Counted from the stretch's first letter, positions 50,360 through 60,310 are shown. The stretch is DNA of 64,000 bases from Streptomyces sp. NBC_01317 (GCF_035961655.1 NZ_CP108393.1:7773501-7837500), one strand, 5' to 3'. Notes: a model not told the origin generated them from the letters alone. Numbers and translations: made by a program.

Positions 50360-52444
50360 TCAGTGTCCCGACGAGTGTCCCGACGACCGCACGGTGACAT
50401 CGGACGCCTTCACATAGGCGATCCGGTGCCCGTACTGGATCTCGTAGTACTGCTCCTTGCCCCGCACCACCTGGTGTCCCGCGGTGGCGAAGGTCGTCGC
50501 GTACAGGTACTCACCGGGCACCTTGTCACCGACCACGTACCGCTGCCCGCCGAGCACCTTGTACGGCAGCGGGGACACGGTCTGGACGGGGACCCCCGCC
50601 GGATACGCCGACGCCTCCGGATAGGCGCGCCCGTACACCGGCACCTCCGCGAGACCGTCCTTCGGCGTCAGCACCGAAGCCTTGGCCCCCACCGCCGTCG
50701 GCTGCTCGCGGGGGTTCTCGAACCACGCCTTCTGGCCGAGGTACCAGACCGCCGTCCAGTCGCCCTGACGCCCGGCGACCGCGAACTGCTGGCCCGTCGA
50801 GGCCCGCGCGCCGATGTCGTTCACCCCGGTCGTGGAGTCCTGGCCGCCGGGCCGCAGCCCGACGTCCTTCACGAGCGGCGCGTTCGCGTCCGGCGCCGTG
50901 CGCAGCCGTACCGCCCCCGAGCCGTGCGGCGCGCAGGCGTCACCCGCCGTCACACACCCGGTGTACGACGGCTGGTGGGCGGCGTAGTCGGGACGGATCG
51001 TCACCACACCCGCGTCCGCGCCCGCCGTCGCCTTGAACCGCTTGCCCAGCAGCTCGAAGTAGTGCGCCCAGTCCCAGTACGGACCGGGGTCCGTGTGCAT
51101 CCCCGGCACGTTCGCCGCCGTCGGCCCGGGAACGGTGTCGTGCCCCAGGATGTGCTGCCGGTCCAGCGGGATGTCGTACTTCTCCGCCAGATAGGCCACC
51201 AGCCGGGCCGACGTACGGTACATCGCCTCCGTGTACCAGGCGTCCGGCGCGATCAGGAAGCCCTCGTGCTCCAGGCCCACGGACTTGGCGTTCGTGTACC
51301 AGTTGCCCGCGTGCCACGCGACGTCCTTCACCGGCACGTGCTGGGCGATGTGCCCGTCCGACGAGCGCAGCGTGTAGTGCCAGGACACGTACGTCGGGTC
51401 CTGCACCAGCTTGAGGGTGGTGTCCCAGGAGCCCTCGGTGTCGTGGATGACGATGGAGTCGACCGTCTGCGACGCGGGCCGGTCGGCCTTGTCGTGGTTG
51501 CCGTAGTCGCCCTCGCCGAACTCCTGGTACGGCGCCGGGATCCACTCGCAGGCGACCGTGCGCGGGCACTCCGTCCCGGCGGCGCCGGTCCTGCGCAGTC
51601 CGAGCGCCGGCAGCTGGGACGTGTCGGGCGCCACCGAGGGCACCGCGCGCAGCGCCACCCGCTGCCCGTTGTCCGTGGTGCGCCGCTCGCCGTCCCTGAT
51701 CACCGCGAACACGTCGTTCGCGTACGTCGCGGCGGTCGCGGAGTCGTCGGCCCCGGAGAACCGCGCGACCGCCCCGTACCAGTCGCCCGGGTCGCCGCCG
51801 AGCGGCTCGCCCAGCTCACGCTGGGCGGCGGCCAGCAGCGCGGCGCCCCCCTCGATGTTCGCGGCGGGGCTCTCCCGCAGGTCCTTCGCGGGCAGCCCGG
51901 TGAGGCGGGCCGCCCGGTCCAGGGTGCGCAGCCGCGCGGGCAGCTCCGAGGTCGCGGGCACCGCGGTCGCGGCACCGGGGGCGGCCACCTTGACCGGCCG
52001 TGCCGAGTCGCCGCGCGCGTCCTCCGTACCGTCGGAGTGGTGCGGCGCGTCGGCGAGCGCGGTCCGCGCGTCGGTCAGGTGCATCGGCCCGTAGCCGCCC
52101 GTGACGCTCGGCGCGCCGCTGTGGGTGTCCCAGCGGGACTGGAGGTACGCGACACCCAGGAGCACACTCCCCGGCACGTCGTACCGCGCGGCGGCGGCCT
52201 CGAACTGAGTCTGCAACGTGCCGGACGCGGGCCGTTCCACGGTGGCGGAGGGAGCGGCCGACACCAGCGGCAGGAGCAGCGCGGCCGCCGCCAGGACACC
52301 TCCCGCTCCGAGCGTGCGTCCGCGTACGTTCCTCGGTCGTGGGGGGACGGAAGGGGGCAATGCGGCCTCCAGTGACGGGTGGTGCGCGAGATGCCGGTAG
52401 CTCTGTCTCGCTCCAGGGGTATCTGCTTCCGGACGATCCGTCAA
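50360..52444 (-). CDS. Secreted N-acetylmuramoyl-L-alanine amidase with N-terminal lysozyme-like region
   Basis: 694 residues. A signal/anchor region (about 45-70, LGAGGVLAAAALLLPLVSA) follows about 45 polar residues. Residues about 80-250 resemble a transglycosylase-like helical region (FEAAAARYDVPGSVLLGVAYLQSRWD, then GYGPMHLT). The Amidase_2 domain spans about 310-460: SIVIHDTEG, HYTLRSSDGHIAQ, DVAWHAGNW, GHDTVPGPTAANVPGMHTDPG, giving the zinc-binding histidines and Asp. The remainder may be SH3-like wall-binding repeats. It cuts peptidoglycan stem peptides outside the cell. Confidence 0.87.
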   Translation of the reverse strand: MTDRPEADTPGARQSYRHLAHHPSLEAALPPSVPPRPRNVRGRTLGAGGVLAAAALLLPLVSAAPSATVERPASGTLQTQFEAAAARYDVPGSVLLGVAYLQSRWDTHSGAPSVTGGYGPMHLTDARTALADAPHHSDGTEDARGDSARPVKVAAPGAATAVPATSELPARLRTLDRAARLTGLPAKDLRESPAANIEGGAALLAAAQRELGEPLGGDPGDWYGAVARFSGADDSATAATYANDVFAVIRDGERRTTDNGQRVALRAVPSVAPDTSQLPALGLRRTGAAGTECPRTVACEWIPAPYQEFGEGDYGNHDKADRPASQTVDSIVIHDTEGSWDTTLKLVQDPTYVSWHYTLRSSDGHIAQHVPVKDVAWHAGNWYTNAKSVGLEHEGFLIAPDAWYTEAMYRTSARLVAYLAEKYDIPLDRQHILGHDTVPGPTAANVPGMHTDPGPYWDWAHYFELLGKRFKATAGADAGVVTIRPDYAAHQPSYTGCVTAGDACAPHGSGAVRLRTAPDANAPLVKDVGLRPGGQDSTTGVNDIGARASTGQQFAVAGRQGDWTAVWYLGQKAWFENPREQPTAVGAKASVLTPKDGLAEVPVYGRAYPEASAYPAGVPVQTVSPLPYKVLGGQRYVVGDKVPGEYLYATTFATAGHQVVRGKEQYYEIQYGHRIAYVKASDVTVRSSGHSSGH

Positions 52445-52571
52445 TCAGGCGCCACGACAAGGATTTCGCACGTCAGCTCGCGTGTCGGGAGGTTTCGCCA
52501 TGGTGGCGCCCGGGCCTGCGGCGCGTCAGTGGAATGAACCAATGGCCGTATACGGAACAGCGCACACCGCA

Positions 52572-52615
52572 CACCGCCGCGCGCCCCGTCTGTCGGTACG
52601 GGGCGCGCGGCGGTG
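52572..52615 (-). terminator. 17-bp perfect hairpin after the APH-fold gene
   Basis: CACCGCCGCGCGCCCCG (52572-52588), 10-nt loop, CGGGGCGCGCGGCGGTG (52599-52615). It lies 44 bp beyond the stop of the minus-strand gene at 52659 and before the amidase promoter. The longest perfect stem I see in the window. Confidence 0.75.
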
Positions 52616-52658
52616 CGGCCTTTCAGGTTCTCCCCGTGCGACCGGGGCCTCCCCCGTG

Positions 52659-53780
52659 TCAGCGGGTCCCGACCGCCGCGCGCACGGCCCGGCGGGCCAT
52701 CGCGCAGTCGTCGTGCAGGCGCCTGAGCAGCAACCGCTGCTCCTCGCCCGTCGGCAGTCCGCTCCGCGCGGAGGACGCGGCCGGCGACGCGCCCGCGGCG
52801 GGCGGCTGCGTCTCCCGCATGGCGCGCTGCACGGCCGTCTCGTACATCCGGATCTCCCGGGTCAGTACGAGCATCAGATTGACGAGGAAGGCGTCCCGGG
52901 CCGCCGGTCCCGGGGCCTGGGCGAGCTGGCTGATCTGCCGGCGCGCCGCCGGGGCGTCCCCGAGCACCGCCCACAGCGTCGCGAGATCGTACCCGGGCAG
53001 GTACCACCCGGCGTGCTCCCAGTCCACGAGCACCGGGCCCGCCGGGGAGAGCAGGATGTTGGAGAGCAGCGCGTCGCCGTGGCAGAACTGGCCCGCGCCC
53101 TGCCGGCCGGCCGCCAGGCCGTGCAGCAGCTTCTGGAGATCGCCCAGGTCCCGGTCGGTGAACAGGCCCAGCTCGTGGTACCGGGCGATCCGTGAGGCGT
53201 AGTCGAGGGGGGCGTCGAACATGCCCGGCGGCGGCCGCCAGGTGTTGAGCCGGGCGATCGCGCCGAGCGCGGCCCGTACGTCGGCCCGGGGCGGAGCCTC
53301 CACGGGGTGGCGGGCCAGCGCCGCCGCGCGGCCGGGCATCCGTTCGACCACCAGCGTGCAGTTGTCGGGGTCGGCGGCGATGAGGCGCGGTACGCGTACC
53401 GGCGGCCGGTGCCGCACGAACGCGCGATAAGCGGCTATTTCGTGGCGGAACCGCTCCGCCCAGACGGGCGAGTGGTCCAGCAGGCACTTGGCGACCGCGG
53501 TGGTGCGCCCGGTGGATCCGACGAGCAGGACGGACCGCCCGCTGCGGCGCAGGACCTGCACCGGATTGAACTCCGGACAGATCCGGTGCACCGAAGCGAT
53601 CGCCTTCCGCAGCTGCGCGCCCTGGGGGCCGGACAAGTCGAGTCTCCCGCTGAGCGGTTGTTTGACCGCCCCGGCCCAGCGCCGGGGAGCGTTCGTGGGG
53701 TCGAGGTACGGTCCGCTGCCGGGCGCGACCGTACGCGTCGACCGGGGCGGGGCGGACACGGAGGACGATGCTGTGTACAT
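52659..53780 (-). CDS. Aminoglycoside-phosphotransferase-fold kinase
   Basis: 373 residues from the ATG at 53780. The APH/choline-kinase catalytic loop reads [13 protein letters not shown] and the metal-binding Asp lies in [11 protein letters not shown]. The N-lobe Lys is in TAVAKCLL. The substrate is not readable: members phosphorylate aminoglycosides, macrolides, choline or small metabolites. Divergent from the NsdA-like gene with a 244-bp gap. An antibiotic-resistance role should not be assumed. Confidence 0.78.
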   Translation of the reverse strand: MYTASSSVSAPPRSTRTVAPGSGPYLDPTNAPRRWAGAVKQPLSGRLDLSGPQGAQLRKAIASVHRICPEFNPVQVLRRSGRSVLLVGSTGRTTAVAKCLLDHSPVWAERFRHEIAAYRAFVRHRPPVRVPRLIAADPDNCTLVVERMPGRAAALARHPVEAPPRADVRAALGAIARLNTWRPPPGMFDAPLDYASRIARYHELGLFTDRDLGDLQKLLHGLAAGRQGAGQFCHGDALLSNILLSPAGPVLVDWEHAGWYLPGYDLATLWAVLGDAPAARRQISQLAQAPGPAARDAFLVNLMLVLTREIRMYETAVQRAMRETQPPAAGASPAASSARSGLPTGEEQRLLLRRLHDDCAMARRAVRAAVGTR

Positions 53781-54024
53781 GGGCGAGACAGATCCCTTCG
53801 TGTGCCGACTGAGGAGCGCGCGCCTCCCGTCCCGGCGGCCGGTCCGCACCCTGGGGAGTACGGCCGGCTGCCGGGCCGGGGTGGCGCGTTCCTACCCGAC
53901 ACCCGCGCGCGGGTGGCCCACCATCTGGCGCACCCTGGCGAACCCTGGCGAATTGTCGCCACCCCTCTGCCGGTATCTGACGGGGGGTTACTGTCGAAGC
54001 CGGCCGAGAACCTGGGGGCTTGAC

Positions 54025-55542
54025 GTGAGCGGCGAACCCAACACCCGTCTGTCGGATCTGTTCGGCCTGGCCGGCTGGTCCAAGGGCGAACTCGCGAGGC
54101 TGGTGAACCGGCAGGCGGCGGCCATGGGCCACCCCCAACTGGCCACGGACACCTCGCGCGTACGGCGCTGGATCGACATGGGGGAGACCCCGCGCCATCC
54201 TGTGCCCCGGGTGCTGGCAGCGCTGTTCACCGAGCGGCTCGGTCGTGTCGTGACCATCGAGGACCTCGGCTTTGAACGGTCCGGGCGCACGGGGAAACGA
54301 CAGGACGCCGGGAGCGCGGAGAATCCCGACGGCCTGCCGTGGGCGCCCGAACGGACGGCGGCGGTCCTCACCGAATTCACGGGAATGGACCTCATGCTCA
54401 ACCGACGCGGCCTGGTGGGCGCGGGCGCCGCGCTCGCCACCGGCTCCGCACTCAGCAGTGCCATGCACGACTGGCTGCATCACGATCCCGTCCTCTCGTC
54501 CGACGCCCCCCGGCTCAACGCTCCCCTGCACGCCGACCCCGCTGGGTTCGACCGCTACGAGGCCGCCCCCATCGGGTCGCAGGAGATCGAGGCGCTGGAA
54601 CGTTCCGTGGAGGTGTTCCGTGCGTGGGACGCCTCCCACGGCGGCGGACTCCAGCGCAAGGCCGTGGTGGGCCAGCTCAACGAGGTGGGCGGCATGCTCG
54701 CCTACCGTCACCCCGACCATCTCCAGCGGCGCCTGTGGGGCGTCGCCGCCAACCTGGCCGTCCTCGCGGGCTGGATGTCCCACGACGTCGGCCTCGAACC
54801 CACCGCCCAGAAGTACTTCGTCATCGCCACCCACGCGGCACGCGAGGGGGGCGACCGGCCCCGCGCGGGCGAGGCCCTCTCCAGAGCCGCACGCCAGATG
54901 ATCCATCTGGGCCGGCCCGACGACGCCCTCGACCTGGTGAAGCTCGCCAGATCGGGGTCGGGGGAGGAGGCTCTGCCCCGTACCCGCGCCATGCTCCACA
55001 CCATCGAGGCGTGGGCGCAGGCGTCCCTGGGGCGCGGGCAGGCCATGCGCCGCACCCTGGGCGAGGCGGAGGATCTCTTCGTCTCGGACAAGGGGGACGT
55101 AGAGCCGCCCGGCTGGATGCAGATGTTCGACGAGGCCGACCTGCACGGGATGGAGGCCCTGGCTTTCCGTACGCTCGCCGAACACGACCCGTCGGCGGCG
55201 GTCACCGCCCAGCGCCATGCCCGGAGGGCGCTGGACCTGCGGGTCAGCGGCCGGCAGCGGTCGAAGATCTTCGACCACATCTCGCTGGCCTCCGCGTGCT
55301 TCATCGCGGACGACCCGGAGCAGGCGGCGACCTACGCCCGGCTGGCGCTGGTGTCGATAAGGGAGACCTCCTCCCTCCGCACCTGGGACCGGCTGCGCGA
55401 GATGTACCGGCTCACCGGCCAGTACGCGGACTACGCGAAGATCCAGGATCTGCGGGAGGAGATCGAACTCTCCATGCCGAAGAAGAGCCAGGGGAAGCCG
55501 TCCGTGCTCGGCCCGGCCAGGAAGACGTACGGATCCGTCTAG
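54025..55542 (+). CDS. NsdA/NsdB-like regulatory protein
   Basis: 505 residues from a GTG at 54025. The N-terminus (LFGLAGWSKGELARLVNRQAAAMGHPQLATDTSRVRRWIDMGETPRHPVP) is the XRE-like region characteristic of the Streptomyces NsdA family. The rest is helical with TPR-like repeats (for example YARLALVSIRETSSLRTWDRLREMYRLTGQY). NsdA is a known repressor of sporulation and antibiotic production in S. coelicolor; whether this paralogue does the same is inference. Converges with the phosphatase gene (22 bp apart). Confidence 0.75.
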   Translation: MSGEPNTRLSDLFGLAGWSKGELARLVNRQAAAMGHPQLATDTSRVRRWIDMGETPRHPVPRVLAALFTERLGRVVTIEDLGFERSGRTGKRQDAGSAENPDGLPWAPERTAAVLTEFTGMDLMLNRRGLVGAGAALATGSALSSAMHDWLHHDPVLSSDAPRLNAPLHADPAGFDRYEAAPIGSQEIEALERSVEVFRAWDASHGGGLQRKAVVGQLNEVGGMLAYRHPDHLQRRLWGVAANLAVLAGWMSHDVGLEPTAQKYFVIATHAAREGGDRPRAGEALSRAARQMIHLGRPDDALDLVKLARSGSGEEALPRTRAMLHTIEAWAQASLGRGQAMRRTLGEAEDLFVSDKGDVEPPGWMQMFDEADLHGMEALAFRTLAEHDPSAAVTAQRHARRALDLRVSGRQRSKIFDHISLASACFIADDPEQAATYARLALVSIRETSSLRTWDRLREMYRLTGQYADYAKIQDLREEIELSMPKKSQGKPSVLGPARKTYGSV

Positions 55543-55564
55543 GGCGCGTTCACCGGACGATCCG

Positions 55565-57016
55565 TCAGACCGTCGGTCCGTCCGGCCTGGCGACCATCAC
55601 ACAGGCGTCGTCGGGGCGTTCGGCCCCGCCGAGCTCCGCGACGATCGTCTCCGCGCATTCGCGCGCCGAGCGGGCCCGGGTCAACAGGGGGGCCAGCGCG
55701 AGGAGGTGATTCTGCCGTGCCTCCGTCCCGGCACGGTCCGCCCCGTCGGTGTGCAGGACGAGCACGTCACCGGGGAGGAGGTGGACGTCGGCCTGCTCGT
55801 ACGCGGCGCCCGACGTCGCCCCGAGCAGCACGCCGTCCGGCGGTGTGAGCGCGCGCCCCGTCCCGTCGCGGAACAGCAACGGGGCGGGGTTCGCCGCCTG
55901 TGCCCATACGAAGGTGCCGGTGGCCGGCCGGTAGCGGGCACAGAGCGCGCTGCCGAGCGCGGGTTGCCGCGACGTCTCCAGGAGCTGGTTGAGATGTCCG
56001 AGGAGGGCGCCGGGCTCGATGCCCGCCACGGCCATCCCGCGCAGGGCCCCGAGGAGCATCGCCAGGGTGGAGGCGGCCGCCACGCCCTGTCCCGGGAGAT
56101 CCCCGACCGTCACCAGGGTGTCCCCGCCGGGCAGGTCGAGGGCGTCGTACCAGTCACCGCGGGCCGTGGGCGACGACGCGGCGGGGAGATGGCGGGCGGC
56201 CAGGTCCAGAGCGGCCGGTCCGCTGCGCGCGAGCTCCAACGAGCCGCCCCGCGTGGGGAGTACGGCCTCCTGCAACTCGGCGACCAGCCGTTGTTCCGTC
56301 TGTACGAGGTGCTGCCGCCGCTGGACCGAGTCACGGGTGTCGCGCAACACCCGCTCGCTGTGGCGCAGGGTGCTGACATCGCGAAGGACCGCCCACATGG
56401 AGGCGGTGCAACCGCCCGTGTCGAGGACCGGTTCGCCCATCATGTGCAGCGTACGGACCCGGCCCCGGGCGGTGAGGACCCGGAACTCCCCGTCGATGGG
56501 CCGCCCGTCGATCAGACAGGCCGTCACCATCGCGGTGAGCAGGGCCTGGTCCTCGGGGAACAGCAGCGACGGCAGTTCGTCGAGCGACAGCGGGCCGGCC
56601 TCCCGGGGGCGTCCGAAGATCTCGTACAACTCGTCCGACCAGGTGACCTCGTCGGTGAGGAGGTTCCATTCGGCGCTGCCGACCCGGCCGGTGAGCGGAG
56701 CGGGACGCGCGGCGGCCGGGCGGGCGGTGCGTCCCTGGGCGGGGATGCCGTCCCGCACGCCGTCCGTCAGATCCGGCCTGCCGGCCCTGAGCTGGTCCAA
56801 GTGCGCGCCGAGATCGTCCAGTTGATGTACGGCCAGATCGCAGAGCGCGCGCTGCCAGCGCCGGAGGATGTCGTCGTCGTCCGCCTCGGCCGAGGCGTCC
56901 CGGCGTACGGCGTCCACGTCTCCGCGCAGCCTGCGGGTCTGCCTGATCAGGGCGTCGACCGAGCCCCGCTCAGGAGGCTGTGGGGCGGGACGGTCCGCGA
57001 ACAGAGGGGACGGCAT
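55565..57016 (-). CDS. PAS domain-PP2C (RsbU-type) Ser/Thr phosphatase
   Basis: 483 residues from the ATG at 57016, where CGGAG gives a ribosome site; ATG 57127 would add 37. An N-terminal helical segment (1-100) is followed by a PAS fold (about 110-235, AEWNLLTDEVTWSDELYEIFG) and a coiled linker (RQHLVQTEQRLVAELQEAVLP). The SpoIIE/PP2C phosphatase domain is about 265-480, with GDWYDALDLPGG and LVLHTDGADRAG metal-binding Asp residues and a late DDACVMVARP. It should dephosphorylate an anti-anti-sigma factor when the PAS domain senses its signal; no STAS or anti-sigma gene is adjacent. Confidence 0.85.
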   Translation of the reverse strand: MPSPLFADRPAPQPPERGSVDALIRQTRRLRGDVDAVRRDASAEADDDDILRRWQRALCDLAVHQLDDLGAHLDQLRAGRPDLTDGVRDGIPAQGRTARPAAARPAPLTGRVGSAEWNLLTDEVTWSDELYEIFGRPREAGPLSLDELPSLLFPEDQALLTAMVTACLIDGRPIDGEFRVLTARGRVRTLHMMGEPVLDTGGCTASMWAVLRDVSTLRHSERVLRDTRDSVQRRQHLVQTEQRLVAELQEAVLPTRGGSLELARSGPAALDLAARHLPAASSPTARGDWYDALDLPGGDTLVTVGDLPGQGVAAASTLAMLLGALRGMAVAGIEPGALLGHLNQLLETSRQPALGSALCARYRPATGTFVWAQAANPAPLLFRDGTGRALTPPDGVLLGATSGAAYEQADVHLLPGDVLVLHTDGADRAGTEARQNHLLALAPLLTRARSARECAETIVAELGGAERPDDACVMVARPDGPTV

Positions 57017-57222
57017 CTCGAACTCCGATGGGGCGGCGGCACTGCCTGGTCCGGATGATGGACCGTTAAGACTGTCGCACAGGCGCGGGAGGCCCGTAGG
57101 CCGATTGGCCACACTCGGCGGGGTCATGCGGAGGGCATATGCCAGCGGCTGCACATCGGGAGGCTTCGGACAGGCCCGCCGACCGGACAGTCCCACCGCT
57201 CGGGCAGCCCTGCGACACCCCC

Positions 57223-57801
57223 TTACGTGACCGGCAGACGATGGAGCGCCACCAGCAGGCGCCAGATCCGGGTGGCGATGCCCTCCGGGCTGTCCTCGAT
57301 CAGCCCGTGCAGCCAGTCGGCCAGCACCCCCGCGAAGACCGCCGCCACCGCCGACGCGATCAGGTCGGGGGCGGGCGCGCCGGCGAGCGCGCGCTCCGCC
57401 CTGCTGCGCTCGCGCAGTCGGCGGTGGAGCAGTTCGCCCAGCGGCCCGCCGCCCCCCGGCCGCAGCAAGGTCCGGTACAGCGCCGCGTGCGGGGTCAGGC
57501 CCACGAAGAACGCGGTGAGCGGGGGCGGTGGCGTCCGTGGATCGGGAGCGCCCCGCCACGCGTGCAGGGCGTCCACGGCATCTCGTACGACCTCCGCGCA
57601 GGCGTCGACGGCCAGCGCCTGGAGATCGGGGTAGTGCAGGTAGAACGTCGCCCGGCCGAGCCCGGCCCGCCGGGCCAGCGCGGCGACCCCGATCTCTTCC
57701 AGCGGGCGCTCCGCACACGCGTCGAGCAGCGCCTGCCGCAGTCTGGCGCGGGTCCTGGCCGTCCGTGGATCGCCCCCGTCGCCGGGCGGGACGGCGGTCA
57801 T
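57223..57801 (-). CDS. TetR-family regulator coupled to DUF1304 gene
   Basis: 192 residues; its ATG at 57801 overlaps the stop of the DUF1304 gene (ATGA), so it is translated by coupling. HTH at about residues 15-58 (RLRQALLDACAERPLEEIGVAALARRAGLGRATFYLHYPDLQALAV). The C-terminal domain is of the TetR_C_8-like helical type. It probably represses its own operon and possibly the divergent SDR gene through the dyad at 58284-58298. Confidence 0.85.
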   Translation of the reverse strand: MTAVPPGDGGDPRTARTRARLRQALLDACAERPLEEIGVAALARRAGLGRATFYLHYPDLQALAVDACAEVVRDAVDALHAWRGAPDPRTPPPPLTAFFVGLTPHAALYRTLLRPGGGGPLGELLHRRLRERSRAERALAGAPAPDLIASAVAAVFAGVLADWLHGLIEDSPEGIATRIWRLLVALHRLPVT

Positions 57802-58160
57802 CCGGCCGCCAGGACGACGGCCAGGGCGACCGCGCCGGGCAGCGCCTGGACGAAGAGGATGCGCTTGTTCGCGGTGAGGCCGCCGTACAGTCCCGCGACG
57901 GTCACGCAGATCGTGAAGAAGACCTGCACGCGGAAACCGGTCGGGTCGGAGACGATCAGCCCCCATATGAGCCCGGCGGCCAGGAAGCCGTTGTAGAGAC
58001 CCTGGTTGCCCGCGAGGGCGGCCGTCGCCCTGGCCATGTCCGCGTCGAAGCCGGAGAGTTCACGGCCCTGCCGACGCTCCCACAGGAACATCTCCAATAT
58101 CAGGATGTAGACGTGGAGCGCGGCCAACAGGCCGACCAGGACGTGCGCGGCTGTCTGCAT
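57798..58160 (-). CDS. DUF1304 family integral membrane protein
   Basis: 120 residues from the ATG at 58160 behind a GGGGG stretch. Four hydrophobic segments are visible (VLVGLLAALHVYILILEMF, LYNGFLAAGLIWGLIV, VFFTICVTVAGLYGGL, ALPGAVALAVVLA) with the family N-x-G-L-Y-N-G-F block. Function unknown; often linked to TetR regulators. Confidence 0.85.
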   Translation of the reverse strand: MQTAAHVLVGLLAALHVYILILEMFLWERRQGRELSGFDADMARATAALAGNQGLYNGFLAAGLIWGLIVSDPTGFRVQVFFTICVTVAGLYGGLTANKRILFVQALPGAVALAVVLAAG

Positions 58161-58283
58161 GACGGGATCCCCCGGGAGAAGACTTCTGGACAGGTGTCCC
58201 GGAAGTCTAGGCACCTGTCCATCGGCTGCGGCTCCCCACCCCCCTTGCGGTGAGCCCCCTCCTTGCGATGCCCCATCGTAAGA

Positions 58284-58298
58284 GTTACGGTATCTAAC
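58284..58298. promoter_or_regulatory. Candidate TetR operator between DUF1304 and SDR genes
   Basis: GTTA-CGGTATC-TAAC, a 4+4 dyad with AT-rich core, in the divergent promoter region. Similar in form to the TTAG/CTAA-type operators of small TetR proteins. Confidence 0.45.
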
Positions 58299-58350
58299 AG
58301 AAGCAAGAGAGTGTTCGCATCGTCATCAGGTCAACCCCGAGGGAGCCCTC

Positions 58351-59328
58351 ATGTCCGCCGCCGCATCCGTCACCGCCGCTACCGCCCGCACCACCCACGC
58401 CGTGCTCGGCGCAGGCGCCGCCGGGACCGCGCTCGCCGCCGAACTGGCCCGCCGCGGCCACGCCGTACGCCTGGTGGACCGGTCCGGCACGGGCCCGGCC
58501 CCCGACGGCGTCGAACGCCTCGCGGCCGACGCGAGCACCCCCGAGGGAGCCCTGGCCGCCGTGGCGGGCGCCGACGTCGTCCACCACTGCCTCAACGTCG
58601 CCTATCACCTCCAGGTCGAGGTGATGCCCCGCATCCAGCGGGCCGTCCTGGCCGCCGTGGAGAGGACGGGCGCGCGCCTCGTCGTCCTCGACACGCTCTA
58701 CCCGTACGGCGAGACGCACGGGGAGGTCATGACGGAGGACACTCCCTGGCGGGCCACCTCGCGCAAGGGCCTGATGAGGGCGGAGCTGGACAGGATCTAC
58801 CTGGAGGCACACCGCGAGGGCCTTGCCCGGGTCGTCCTCGGCCGCTCCGCCGACTTCGTCGGCCCCGGCGTCCTCCACTCGACCCTCGGCGGCGCGGTCT
58901 TCCCGGCGGCGCTGACCGGTGGAGAGGTCCCGGGCATCGGCGACATCGACCTGCCGCACAGCTATACGAACATCGAGGACGTGGCCACGGGCCTGGCGAC
59001 CCTCGGCGAACACCCCGAGGGGGACGGCCGGGTCTGGCACCTGCCCACCGCGCCCGCCGCGACCACCCGGGAGATCCTCACCCTGATCGGGGAGCGCCTG
59101 GGCGCCCCGCTCACGATCGTCCCGCTTCCCGAGCCGCGCCCGTTCGGCCCGTTCGACGAGGTCTTCATGGCGGAGTACGAGGAGATGTTCTACCAGCACA
59201 CCGAGCCGCAGATCGTGGACTCGTCCGCCTTCGAGAACGCCTTCGGGGTCCGGCCGATCCCGCTGTCGCGGACGGTGGACAGCACCCTCGCCTGGTACCG
59301 CGAACTGCTCGCCCCGGCGCGGGTGTGA
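58351..59328 (+). CDS. NAD(P)-dependent epimerase/dehydratase-like SDR
   Basis: 325 residues, GAGGGAGCC before the ATG. The N-terminal motif is AVLGAGAAGTALAAELARRGH. The extended-SDR frame continues with LVVLDTLYPYGETHGEVMTED and HSYTNIEDVATGLATLG; the usual Tyr-x3-Lys is not evident, so it belongs to the atypical branch that binds NAD(P) without classical catalysis or uses other residues. Divergent from DUF1304-TetR, which probably regulate it. Confidence 0.8.
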   Translation: MSAAASVTAATARTTHAVLGAGAAGTALAAELARRGHAVRLVDRSGTGPAPDGVERLAADASTPEGALAAVAGADVVHHCLNVAYHLQVEVMPRIQRAVLAAVERTGARLVVLDTLYPYGETHGEVMTEDTPWRATSRKGLMRAELDRIYLEAHREGLARVVLGRSADFVGPGVLHSTLGGAVFPAALTGGEVPGIGDIDLPHSYTNIEDVATGLATLGEHPEGDGRVWHLPTAPAATTREILTLIGERLGAPLTIVPLPEPRPFGPFDEVFMAEYEEMFYQHTEPQIVDSSAFENAFGVRPIPLSRTVDSTLAWYRELLAPARV

Positions 59329-59380
59329 ACGGGCGCGTGTCCTGTCGGGCGCGTACCTGAACGAGTACGGGCGTGAATGA

Positions 59381-59420
59381 GCCGGGGCCCCCAGGGAAGC
59401 GCGTCCCCGGAGGCCCCGGC
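59381..59420. terminator. Hairpin between convergent SDR and endonuclease genes
   Basis: GCCGGGGCC (59381-59389), 22-nt loop, GGCCCCGGC (59412-59420). Confidence 0.5.
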
Positions 59421-59503
59421 CAGCATTCCCCGTCGGGGGCGCTTGGAGTTAACGCGGTCAGTCTGGCCCGCGTGTGATCAGGTACGGCGGCGCCGCGCCG
59501 CGC

Positions 59504-60310
59504 TCACCAGATGGACTCCACCCATTCGGGGTGGTCGATGAACGGGTTCCGGTTGCGCTGGTACGACGTGTATATGACGTCGTTACGGCGCTTCTCGAAC
59601 GTGTCCGGCGGATCCTGGTCGTTCCACCGCTTGAGCACGGACAGCTTCCCCATCAGGGGGTTGGAGCCGTTGTTGACCTTGTCGTTCGCTTCGAGGTCGG
59701 CCCACGCGTCGTCACCCTCGTACCGCACGGCCATGTACAGGATCATCCGGGCCACATCGCCCTTCACGGCGTTGCGCGGCTCGAAGGAGTCGGAGTCGGT
59801 GTAGTTGCCCGGCGCGCCCGCCACCGCGCTGCCGCCCAGGTCGAAGTCCTTGTTCCCGCGCGTCGAGTTCACCCCGACCTCGCTCGGCCGCAGGTGGTGG
59901 ATGTCGGTGCCGGGTCCGGCCGACGTACCGAAGCCGCCGTGGGACTGGGCCCAGACGTGCTCGCGGTTCCAGTCGCCCGAGTTGCCGCCGTTGCTCGCCT
60001 TCGACTGGGACTTCCCGGTATAGAGCAGGATCACGTTCGACTTGTTCGCCGGGTCCTCGTCGGTGACCTTGAGGGCCTCCCACACCGCCGCGTACGAGAT
60101 CTTCGTCTGGTTCTTGATGATCGAGTGCAGTGCTGTTCTGAGCTGGGGCCCGGTCTTGCCGAGCGCGCTCTGGTAGTACGTGTCGTCGAGCGCGGCCCGC
60201 GGGGTCGCGGCGGGCGCGGCGGGAGCCGCGGCGGCGGTGGTGGCCAGCACCGCGGTGGCGGCACAGAGGGCCAGCAGCGTGTGCCTGACGGTGTGTCGGC
60301 GACGAACCAT
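59504..60310 (-). CDS. Secreted endonuclease I family nuclease
   Basis: 268 residues from the ATG at 60310. A Sec signal peptide ends near AAAAPAAPAA at about residue 35. The catalytic beta-beta-alpha-metal region is NREHVWAQSHGG with TDIHHLRPSEVGVNSTRGNKDFD, matching extracellular EndA/NucM-type nucleases that cut DNA non-specifically with a divalent ion. Later NDQDPPDTFEKRRNDVIYTSYQRNRNPFIDHPEW is the family C-terminus. Likely used for nutrient release from DNA. Confidence 0.9.
   Translation of the reverse strand: MVRRRHTVRHTLLALCAATAVLATTAAAAPAAPAATPRAALDDTYYQSALGKTGPQLRTALHSIIKNQTKISYAAVWEALKVTDEDPANKSNVILLYTGKSQSKASNGGNSGDWNREHVWAQSHGGFGTSAGPGTDIHHLRPSEVGVNSTRGNKDFDLGGSAVAGAPGNYTDSDSFEPRNAVKGDVARMILYMAVRYEGDDAWADLEANDKVNNGSNPLMGKLSVLKRWNDQDPPDTFEKRRNDVIYTSYQRNRNPFIDHPEWVESIW

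Noticed and set aside
52659..53780. Aminoglycoside resistance gene
   Set aside because: Only the general APH fold is visible; no substrate-specific features and no antibiotic pathway next to it.
54025..55542. Ordinary XRE regulator paired with the DUF397 gene
   Set aside because: It lies about 10 kb from the DUF397 gene, and its N-terminus and TPR-like body fit NsdA, not the small XRE partners.
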